The notes under the pieces were generated by a model. It had not been told where the DNA came from, made no database searches, and saw only the letters and a list, made by a program, of their open reading frames with translations. A stretch of 34,422 nt of DNA, from NCBI GenBank assembly GCA_000934455.1, contig KN885428.1, positions 41,131 through 75,552 of the forward strand, in the 5' to 3' direction. The position numbers were made by a program, and so were the translations under genes. This stretch comes from Apostichopus parvimensis (Eukaryota > Echinodermata > Holothuroidea > Aspidochirotida > Stichopodidae). Positions 21,477-33,400 of the stretch are shown piece by piece (the stretch's first letter is position 1; every line of letters starts with the position of its first letter).

Positions 21477-24400
21477 GTAAGTTGGCAGCGTTTGACCGAG
21501 AGAGAAAAACAGTAAGACATCAAAGAAAATGCACAATAACATTTTATATATCTCATCTGAATTACACGTATAGTTATGTATGTATTTCATCTACTGACAC
21601 AAAATATTCACTTTCAGTTATATGTTCATATTATTCTTAATTAATTCCAAGTTTTTTAATCTTAATCGTCACTAATTGTTTATCAGACTAAAACAAGAGG
21701 CCATTGATGTACATTTTTGGTCTTCAATAGGGAATGTTGTCTGCAAGTCACCAAACCTCTTTACACATATTAGCAAAATACAGAATGGGCGTTTCCAAAA
21801 TTTGCCTTTTCTGTAGAGCGTTCAGTAAAATGTTAGTTTTTGCATCGTTGCCAGTTCAGTGGTTGGAGATTGGTCAGTAATTATAGATGAAAATGTTAGC
21901 TAGCATAGCATCTGACATAACAAGTTCAATGTTTGATCGTTAGTAAGGTGTAGTAACAGGTGAAACATGTTTTTATCTTTTTGAAATTGTAAAGCTAAAT
22001 GCCAGAGCCCAAAGGAGTCTCAATAAAACTAGCCTTGACGATTTATATCGTTCTTTGTGGTTGGGGCCCTTTCATTTAGCTCATAAGGTAAACCACAAAA
22101 TTGGCTGTAGAGCGGTTGATTCGAATTTGTACATAAGTGTTATGCAGTCTACTCTATTTTAATGTTTCCCTAAGGATATTGATTGTAACCTGCTCTACTG
22201 AATTTGGCATTCTTGTATATATTACTGTTTATTAGTGGAACTTTATAAATACCCCAGCCATCCGCACCCCCACCCCCGAAAAACCCTCAGCAAAGGAACA
22301 TATGTAGGCCTAAAAAAGTATACGGAGCATTACTAATCACAAGGAGTGTTTGTATTGTAAAGGTGGGGTGCAGTCCTCGGTTCAGTAGTATCATTATGTT
22401 AGTCGGTCTCAATGCAGTTAAAATAACTTGACGCTAGGTCGTTTGCAAATGCGTGGAATTTAGGCTTTTCTATAGATGAATAGGCTTAAAAGCTCTCAAA
22501 CGTAAAAATTGTAAAGCAACCTCCGATTTGAAAATACTATGGAATGTACCTCCCGACAATAAGAGAACCTTCTTAAAAGGTTCGTATTTTGTTAATGTAG
22601 GCTATAGCTATGGGAAACTTAATGACAGAATTCATTATGTTGGTCTCAGTCAGTTCTCCTGAACAGTAGTAAGTAATTGTTCGCGTTTTGAAGTAAAATT
22701 AGCATCATTCACTATACGCCTTTTGAGTTTCTTCAAACTGCTGTTATACTGTGACGAGTGTAGGCGTTCTTGCACCATATACCGTCGCATGAACCGTCTA
22801 TAGTGGTGTCAAAAAGGGAGAACAATTTTCTTTCATTTTCCCGCCTGTAAGGTCTTTGGTTATGACTGTGTCGGCAGTCATCGATTTGTTAGTTGAGGTC
22901 ATCGGATTGATTACGTAATATCCAATTGTGCTACTTCTTGGGCCATCAGTATTTATTAAGCCCGCAATACCAATCCATAAGATGTCAAGGTTACAGAACG
23001 TCTTGAGTAATCGTTAGTGTCTGGATATGTCATAAATAACACACTAATTTAAGAACATCGTAACCGCGTAACGTATGGAAAACTGCAAACAGTATGCAGT
23101 TTTACACCTCCTTCCCGGTACTGTACACATGTTCGTCCCTGAGAATACCCACTTCTGTAACTTCGGTGGGTCAAAAATTTACACTATGAGGCAACGATAT
23201 ACCCTTTTAAGATATAAATTGTGGGCTTGCATATACCTGCATAACTTAGTTATATTGCGCACCTCTAGTTTGCACTATTCGGGACGATCACTTTTGGTTT
23301 GTTTGTCAGTTTTCGTCATAGAATAACGACTTACTGAAGATGCTTAAAGTTGGCAAAGCCTGCTGAAATTGTGGCAGTTGCTATTTTTCCATTGCAAGGT
23401 TACATTCTGGTTTCATCTTATTTTGCTTAAAAAGTCGGACGTAATCACTGCAGCTCTCTGTAATCAAAGTTTGCCTTTTATGTGTTGTATATACACGTGG
23501 ATATCTCCTGGATCATTTGGTCGACTTAAAATCCTTGTTTGATATGTTGAACAACTTGAATTGAAGTTGGGTACTCCCTCCGTGGCCTATCAGCGTAAAC
23601 ATAGAAATAGGCTTGTAAAGTGGTGAATAAATTAGATTTCGCGAAACCACGTAACAGAAGACATTACCGTACCATTGTACTTCTATGTAAGACCTCTTGT
23701 AACAGTTCAGATTCCTGACCAAAAAAGCAAACGTCTATTCCGACTCCTAGAAGCCGCCACAAATAAAATGTTACGTAAATAAACGAAAGATTAGTACGCC
23801 TGGGCGAAGTTGAAAAGTAAGCCTAACCTGGTGGAAATTTAAAGGCCTAATGTACTTTGGAGCTAGGACTCGCTAAAGTAGGTTACGATTGACATACTGT
23901 TCAACGCCCAGGGTTAACGTTAGGCTGGGCAAATGTGTTGTGCGGTTTTATGCACGTAACACTAACAAAAGCAACGATATGTTATTGTTAAATGATGTCG
24001 CCCATTTAAAATAAGGTTATTTCTAATACTGCTGGCTTTACATAAAAGCTGTAGTTCTGTTTTGAATTTGTTTTGTGATGGTACTAGACATTGTCTCACC
24101 GTTTGAATGTTGAAAGTATGTAAAGCCTTTGGCAAAAGTGATAGGCCTACATCAACTTTGCATAACACTAAATTTGAAGCAGTGAAGTGTCATACTTAGG
24201 CCTAGAAACAGTAGACTAGAGTGGTTTGATCATATAGTTGAAATGTCAGTTGAAAAGATCAGGTTCCCCAAAACATCAGTAACTGCTTCAGTACATGCAG
24301 GTCCAGTGTCCACAAAGATTGCTCCAGTAAGGATTCATAAGGGAAACAAGCAACACATACCTAATTTATATTGTATCGTGATCAGCCAGGGTGTTAGCAG

Positions 24401-27400
24401 AATTAAACTTATTCCAATCGTGGAGGGTTCTTTTCATGAGTGGGGGAAAATATGAGGGGAAAAAAGCACCCTTTTGGCATTTGATGTGGTGACCATGTAT
24501 CAAATAATTTTTGTAACATAATTTTCAAATTTTATCACAGCTTAAAAAAGCTATCAAGATTGAAGTTGATACAATTGTCAAGACTTTGTTTAGCCTGTAA
24601 AACTAGTCATGTTTTAAGAATAATTGGTCAATAAAGTACCAGGAAAGTACTTTGAAAGCTTTCTTCATTCTTTGCTATTAAATATGCTTCCAGGAATACT
24701 TTAAACATCTACTGTACAGGAGCTTTAGACTTGGCATGTTATGGTTTGTTGTGCGGTCTTGAGCAAAATATAACAACCACATAGGCTTCAACCCATATGT
24801 CGATATAATTCATTGCAATTATGAAAGGTTTCTTAGATCAGTAATGCAGCATCTTGTAGTGCCAGAAAGGGCTTGTCGATAGTTCTTGTAAATGTTTTAA
24901 ATTTTGAACAGGACCCGAATAAGGCTACTTTAGATAACATGTTTAGATTCCTTGCCAGAGGCATAAAGCATATATGCGATGGTTACGAAGTGTGTGTGTG
25001 TGTGATATTTGTGTGTGAACTTCATACTTAGTATGTAGAACCAGCTTAGTGAGCGCAAGAACCCTATGGAAATTGATATAGGTCAGCATTTATTGAAGTA
25101 TGTAAACATGTTAACTCCTTGTAACTCCTTGTAAACATGTTAACTCCAAAATTAAAGCAACAATTAATCTGTGTCAGTTCTACCATGCTAGGATTTTCTT
25201 TCGGTGAACGTAGTTTGCTCAATCTCAGTTCAGTGTTGTGAATGAGCCCAACATAAAATAGATCTCAAGTGATCTTCAACTAAACATATGTAGTCATCCA
25301 GGACATGAAATTTGCTTCAAGTAGTTCATGTGTTGGAAGCTTTAAACAGACTCAAGTGGCCCTTATCAGTTATCACACTCTGAGCTTCAAGGGGTCAACA
25401 GGTTATCTCAAATGGTCTCAAAATTAGCATAATCTCTTTGATTTATACTAGATGACTTTGGCTCTGCCAGTAAGTTGTAGAAATATTTCAGTGTATAAAC
25501 AATGTCATAGTAACTCTCATTTATTGATAACAATTATTAAGGGGATGGTTGGTAGCAGAGGGGATGGTTGGTAGCAGAGCTGATGGTTGCCAGCTCAAAG
25601 TGGTAAAAGAAACTGTCCATTTGCTCATACATCTACTGTTTGTGTCTACCGTATATTTCACCTAGAACGACTGTTCTTTCTGGATATATATGAAACATTT
25701 GGGAATACAAATTCTATACTGTAAAACATTTACCAGAGAATTAATTGGTTGATGCACACAAGAGATGGACAGCTCTGATCTTTTCTGGTTCTCACTTGCC
25801 AGGACAAATTTAACATATTGTTAACATATTGTTCTATATAAGTCAGATATGTAGAATTTTGAGCAAATAATATAGCAAGGAATCACAATGCCAACAGGCT
25901 GTCTGGTTAATATCTTACTGGAGGCATAAGGAATCCATGGGAGGGTGATGGGCTGAGAATGGTCAGTCTAAAGATGAGGTCAACAGAGGTCAAAGTCTGA
26001 AACTGCAAAATTGAATGATACATATCTAGATCATACTTGTGGGGTACAAGAACCATATGGAGGTCAAAGATCACTTGAGGTCAATAGAGGTCAATGTCTG
26101 AAAACATTAACAGTATAATTTCAAAAGCATACATGTAACATCAAGCAACGTTGCACCATGTACGGTTTATCCACCTTAGTAGAAAATTCCTGCTGTTTTG
26201 GTGGGTTTACTCATGTGAGATTAAAATGTAAAATCTTTGTGAACATGACTCAAAGCTAGGGTTACCTTCATACTTCATAGGTGTGTCCACATAAGTGCAA
26301 GTATCTTGCTGTTTATAAAAAGAGCCAAACCTGGAAAGTATTGTTTGTAGTCTTCTGAAAGTTTCGTGCCGAGTGTTCCAAAGAATCTATATAAGCCTAT
26401 AGCTGGTGCTGGCAAGTTAGTCTAGCATTGTACGGTTTTGTATGTATATAGAATACAATTTTTGCATGAAGAATACATATTGTAGATAGCATTACACAAG
26501 CCTAACGTTTATGGAAGTGGAAAGTACTACTTCCATGCTTGAAGTATCTTACTAATTGTTAACCTGTTAAATCAGAAAAATTCAGATATGATTGGGAGTT
26601 GTAGGTTTAATACAAGTTTGTTGAATAACCATTAACAAAATAACACATTAGACCATGCCTCACCAATTTTGCTTAGCCAAACAAAAATAGATTGTATAGC
26701 TGTGTAGAAAACCAGAAATGATCCTTTCCAACTTCTTTTTTTGCCTGGTAATTGTAGACACCTAACCCATGAGAAGAGACTGAATCTTCTTTGTCTGCCC
26801 TTGGGTAAATATTTGCGTTCCCTTCAAAAGCAAACCACTGTGGTACTTTACAATCAGGGTCATGGCTTTTGTTAATAAGGTAAGCAGTGGTGGAGTTGAT
26901 GAACTCTTCAAATATACAATAGAAAAATGTGTGAGAAGACAAAATTGACTGGTTTCGGCTGTGATCAGATGTAGCATTGTGTAGAGTGAATCATAGACAG
27001 TATGCTTTAACATTCATGAGGCGTACCAAATCTTTGTCTAGACTGAATAGAAGAAAAAACCCTTTAATTTAGAAGGCTTGGTTGACTTGCAGTGCATTCT
27101 CATTATCACTAATGTTGTGCAAAATGTGTTTATAATATTATCCACACAGTATTTTCACTTTGGGGAATTTAGTGCATTTGAGGTGTTGAATCAAGCTAAC
27201 TCTGACAAAATTCTGTTTTGTGCACTTACTCGGTGCCCAGGATGTTAAATTGTAAAAATTGGTACAAAACTTATTTTACTCTCATAAATTCCCATATATT
27301 TTGGCAAGATGAGTAAAAAAAAAATTCATCCTTCAAAAATTTGTTTCGGTGCAAGTCGCCAAAGACTTGTACCACCAAATCACCAGAAACTTCTTTCAAC

Positions 27401-30400
27401 CTGTTTTGATGATAACAATAAGCAGTTATCAAAGAAACACATGTCATTAGATGGAACTTCAAATCGACCAAATGTTACAGAGACAGTGGCCTCAAATGCA
27501 GTACATTCCTCCAGCTGTTGGGTCATCACCACCAGGTGATTCAGTTATGATTAATAATGCATATAATATAATACATTTTTCTTTTGTCCGTCATTCTTTA
27601 ATATGGTGCTGGTTCTTCATATGAACTAACTACTCCTTTTCTCTTTTCAGTCCTCTGATGTGGGTTTTGACTGCTGTTGGTCGGTGTGTGACATGCTGTG
27701 TATTGTGCATGCACCATCATTCAGTCAGTACCCACTACATGTCTATTCACAGTGTTGTCTTTTCACTTGTTCTCAGCTTTTTTTGCAGAGGCGGGCATGA
27801 TGGCCCCTCTAGCTGTAGACGAGACTGCCACAGCTCAGCCAGATCTTGATATTGACACAAGTAAGTCAAAACCAAGAGAGCTGCTGCTGATGATGATTTG
27901 AGGTCTTTTTTTTGTTTCAAATGTCAGTAAATTGATTGACCTGTTACCTTGACTGGGCATTGACTGCATTGCTTTTTTGAAAAGAAAGCAAACCCACTGC
28001 TGCAACCAAACACCTAGTAGATACAGTAACTGCAAAATTATCTACTGTTAACGTAGTAGATTCTTTATAGTACTAATGGTCAATCCAACTACTAAAACTA
28101 ACTTCAATTAACTGTTCAAAAAGGTTTATGGGATCATAATTAATGACTAAAACTTTTTTGTTCTTTTCTTTCTTGGAAGATGTGCAGTTCCAGGGGTTAA
28201 ATAGGGTGCGATTGCTTTGTGTGTGATATGTGGTATTAGTCTTGACGCTCCATAAAACAAACTAAGCTGTCTGTAGTTATCAATAATATTTACTGACTTG
28301 AGGTTTGACCTGTAAATAATATTTGAGCAGGATTAAAGACAAAAGAAGCCTTGATAAATGAAGGATTACTGTCTTCTGATTCACTGTGAATAGCAGACTT
28401 AAACTGGTCACTGAATGTGATTACCTGGGGTAGAAAGGAATAATGTAGAAGGCTAAATTGCTGGGGGTGGAAGGATAGATGGTGGATAACAAAACTCGGT
28501 CAAAATTGTGCTTCCTGCTCTACTTTATAACAATTGTTTTTGTAAACAATTACAATTGCCTTGTATGGTTTTGACACTCAGTTTCATTCTCAGTTTCATA
28601 AAGTTTCATTCTCTTTAATTTTATTGTCTGTCTGTGATTATTTGTCATTGATACATTTGTTCCATCCACTCAAGTTGTACCTATTTCATAACCATACAAT
28701 CAGAATTATATATCATCCAAGTACAGTTTATATCCTCAATCCATTTCTGCCTTTATGCAGAAAATAACTCTCAAAATGTGAACATTGGCGCAATATAAAT
28801 AAGCGTCAATGGGATCGTTTTTCAGATTTAATTAAAATTTGTGTTTTGGTGTTTCAACATCTCAATGAAATGTTATTCAACGTCGGGTACAGTATCTATA
28901 CATGCAATATTGAGGTGAGTCTGACTATGTAAGAGGCAAATGTCATATTATATGTTCAGTTTGGTTACATGGTTTTGCTATATAAAGTATCTATACAGAT
29001 TTCATGGCAAAGTGGTTGCCACAGTAAGAAGCCTTGTTTGTTCATAGAAAATGCTTTTATATGCTAATTTTCGATTGCATCCAATTTTGAAAGGGACTTC
29101 TAGTGAAAAGAAATTAATTATTCTGCTATTTTATGAAAAAGCATTATCCAGAGTTTCTATTATGCAATCCAAATTTGTTCAGTGCATCCAGTTTTTTTGA
29201 TTGTATCTGGCAACAGCAGAATGATCGTATTCACAGAACTACCAAAGAAGTGCCTTGTTTCTATAATTGGAAATTAATATATCTGGACAAGGAAATCTAG
29301 CATTTTGTGGCCCATTCAAGTGAAGTGACATAGATGACATGAGAAAAATACCTCAATTTCAGATAATTTGATAATAATTTCAGATCCAGTACTGATGATT
29401 AAAACTCTTCCGGAATGACCATGATCAATTCCAGGCAGAACAACTTTTTACAATTATTTTTAAGGAGGTTATTTGACGAAAAGTATTTATCCTCATCTCA
29501 TGAAAATAGCCTATGGAAGGAAATAGTTCTTATGGCACACTGTAGGTTGTTTGTTCGACAGTGCACTTGTAGCAAAAGTAACTGAGCGATGATAGGTAAC
29601 TGCCTCACAAATGGCAACCCAAGCCTATTCTATTAATTTGTCCAAACACAAGTCCACACAGATAGTATTTAAAAATCTATGAAACATTTATTTGATTTTG
29701 GATGTTTTCCCATGTTACCTCTGACATTGGGACTAACTTTTGCTGTTGTGTCTTTGACACATTTGCTTGATGAGGAAGAGGGGGGGGGGTGGATTAGGGG
29801 TGTGCAACTCTTCAGCGTAGTCTCTGCTGACACCTTCAGGTGATGTTCGATAAGATACTGTAACACCCAATGTTAATGAATGTTAACTGAACTATTTAGT
29901 TCACTCCTCTCTCAGCCATCTCCAGTCTTCTTATACTTGATCGCTAAAACATTTCTAGGTAGAACGAAAGTGAATGAATACTGTAGCTGTATAGTGGCAG
30001 CAGTGATAACTTGAAATCACTTGACATTTAAAAGGCATATGAAAGACCAAAGAGATTCTCTCCTTACAAGAAGAAAGCAAAACCAGGTGGGATTAAATTT
30101 AAATATTTTTACCTTTTATCATATTTTATAGTTAAATTTATATTAAACATTATCTTGATTATTCAGGTGCAGAGGTTAGCGTTTCAGACCAGGTGGAAGC
30201 ATCAATTGAGGCACCCATAGCTGCTCCTACCGTGGAAGCGGGCGTGGTAAGTCACCTTCCAATGTAACTGAGACAGTATATTAAACTTCATCTTTTGATG
30301 GATGTGAAATTAAGATGGGACATTGGCAAGCAGCTTTCCCAGCATTTGTTTCCTTGCAGAAGGGCAAAATGAATCTTTGCATTAAATTGTAGTTTGTATG

Positions 30401-33400
30401 ATGTAACATGTCTCAATAGTGCAGCCACATTAGGGGTGTTTAATCTAACAGTTGGGGAGGAGACATACAGAGGAGCAGTGGGGACTCTGGGAGGCAGTGG
30501 GAATTGTGACTTTGATTTTGAGGAGGCAAACCACAAAGGTACCTCAACATTAAACTGTAGTATTTGAATGTTTTTTCTACAAAAAAGAAACACTACAAGG
30601 TCACTTGCCAATCACACAAATAAAAACAAGCGGACATATAAAAAATTACATTTCAATACATTTGAAAAGGGGCACTTTCAAGGTTTTCAACATAACTGGT
30701 TGTCATGGTCCACCCCCCCCCCACCCTTCCTCAGCTCTGCTGCTTCTAGACTTCATACTTGATATCAACTTATTTGGATGCGTTATAGTTAGTAGAAGAA
30801 TGCTATTGTTCTTGGTGGAGATAGTTTGAGGTCAGCAGGGCTCAAATTCTGAAACATTGTAAACACGGTATCTCAAGAATGGAAGCTTGAACAGATCTTA
30901 AACTTAGCATGTGGAACATTAATATTTTGTTCAGGAAGCCTATTATTTGGATGCTGCTTATTAATGAGTAGGCAGGACGTCATGTAAAACTGAATTTTGT
31001 TAATATCTCCTTATGCTTATGCCTGGTTTATTTCATATTTTAAAGTTGCTATACAGCTGGGATATGTGGACTGGTATATCTTATTCATGGTATATGTAAT
31101 TTAAATCAAGCATAAGAATTCTAAAATAAAAACTCTTCTTCTGTATGAAAGCTTGTATATAGATCATGTACTCACTTGACTATCACACAGGTTTGTTCGG
31201 CAATATTTTACGGTGTATTTAGTCATGTGAGCTACATTTGAAAGTAAATTTAAAACAAGATTTACAAGGGGAAAATCATGTTTTTCTTATGTCAAAGAGA
31301 CGAAGGCTTAACGGTCTCACAAAGCACTGTCTTTAATGTGTTAGTGTAAATTGGTATGATTATCTGCATTTGCCAGTTTATTTAAATAGGTTTACAGGGA
31401 AAGAACATGTTGGTCTGATCTGTCAAATAGGCAAGATTTAAACAGAGAGATGTTAACCATGATGACTTTGGCTTCTGGTTTGGCCAGATTACATTAAAGG
31501 AAAGATAAACCCTAGCATTTTCACTGATGCAAATGATAGGGAAGTAAATGATAAACAATTCCACCAAAAGCTTACAAATCATCTTTAATTTTCAAGATAT
31601 CATCCCTTTCATGTTCCTTCATATGTTTGAAAAGAGGGCCTGGATGTAAGTCACAGAGCCACTTGTGACTGTGACTTGTGACTGGAATTTCATGTGTTGT
31701 GTTATGTCCTTCAACTGTTTTCCTCATTGGGTGTAGTGTCTGGGATTTTCTTTGTTGAAATATCAAAGTTCTACATAATTCATTTACAAATTAACATGGA
31801 TTTAAGGGGAAAACAATTGTCCTTTCATTTAGAAAAATGAGTACAAATTATAAAGAAAAACAAAACATTTTTATCTAGAAGTGGCTCTGTGACATCAGGA
31901 ATTGGAAAAAATAGCAGCTCTTGATCTGATACAAATATCGAAACCTTGTAACATGATATCTCAAGTTAGGAAGCATGGATACTTTTAATAGGCGGCATGT
32001 GAATGCATTATATGGGAAATATAAATTCAGTTGTTTCTAGTGTAGGTCAAAGGTCATTTGGGTCACCAGCCGTCAAACATGATATCTCAAGGTAGGAATC
32101 ATGGATACTTCTCATACTTGATTGTGTATGCAGTACATTGAGTACAAGACCCATATTGTTTTTGGTGTTGTGTGTATTGGCACGTACAGTAGACTAACCT
32201 TTGTTGCCATAGTGTAATTGTATATCCAAATAGTGGATCAATACATATAATAAGAGCTATTTCTGGTGAACAAGCAGAAGTCTAGTGTAATGAAATCATA
32301 GACGCCTCCATACATTCATTCTGGTTTTTAAGCTATCGATGATTAATATGAATTTTTGGTTTGTGAAAGCCACTTGGGGTCAGCAGGGCTCAGTCTTAAC
32401 AATATGTGTAAACATAACTCCCAAATACAAATTTGATATGAAAGTCATGTTGGGTTAATATGGAACCATGTTGAGGCAAAAATAATATTTACTGTGGAGA
32501 CCAAAAGTATAACATGCAAATTGGCCTCAGTCTGAAATCCTTGTAAAACATATAGTTTCTTACATGGTATGTAGATCCTCTAGGCAAGTATCAGAACCCT
32601 CTTGTTATATGTGGTGGTCAAGATCGGTTGGTGTAAACAAGTCTGAAAATCTTGTCTTGATAATTCCAAATGGAAGTCTCGGTTATTGGTTATGCAGACT
32701 GACCATAGTAAGTGCAAGAACCATGTACCTTGCTATTCATGTGGAAGGTCATTGCAGGGCAACAGAAGTCAAAAGTTAGAACAAATTTATCCAAGTAGAA
32801 GCAAAACTAATCAAGAAGAAGCAGTAGCACTGCTCTACAGTACTACAAGAACCTTGCTGATAACTTGATATCAGCAATGGTCCAAAACTTGTGTATCCCA
32901 GGTTACTTTTGGATGTTCTAGCATGAAATGTGGCAATAAATCACTGAGCCCATTAGTTTTCCAGTTATAATTTACTTTGATGTTAATGTGTTTTATTTTT
33001 CGGCAGTTTGCAAAGCCACCCTCAGTACCGGATGTTTCTGCTTCTGCAGAGACTGATGTGAAGGGCCCCTCTCTCTCAGTGGATACACCAGAAGGTGGTA
33101 CTGGTGCAGAGGCATCTATTGAACTGCCAAGTGTAGATGTAGATTTGAACATTGGAGCAAAAGACAAGAAAAAATCAAATACACTCACAAGACTTTTCAG
33201 ACCTCGAAAGAGAACGTCAGATGAGGCTAACTTGGGTGGTGATGCAGAAGCAAAAGGTAGTGTTAACGTTGCCGTTCCAGACGTTGATGCTAGTGCTAAA
33301 GTGGATGTTCCAAAAAACAAGAACCTGAAAAGAAAACGAGATAAAAGCTCTGGAGGTTTCAAGCTATTTGGTAACTTCAGTTTTCCTTCAAGAAAGTCAG

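Larger units (their letters stand above)
30247..33006 (+). other. Intron 3 of the AHNAK-like gene (2760 nt)
   Basis: No coding signal. It contains a 10-C run (30713-30722), several copies of a dispersed repeat sharing the core ATATCTCAAG (about 30830-32590), and a perfect 15-bp inverted repeat at 31650-31664 and 31879-31893. Confidence 0.72.

Noticed and set aside
27309..27539. 76-codon plus-strand open frame with an ATG and a possible donor at 27536
   Set aside because: Balanced composition, and a splice to 27650 could be drawn, but its phase does not fit the AHNAK-like exons and no domain is recognised; equally long frames occur by chance elsewhere in the window.
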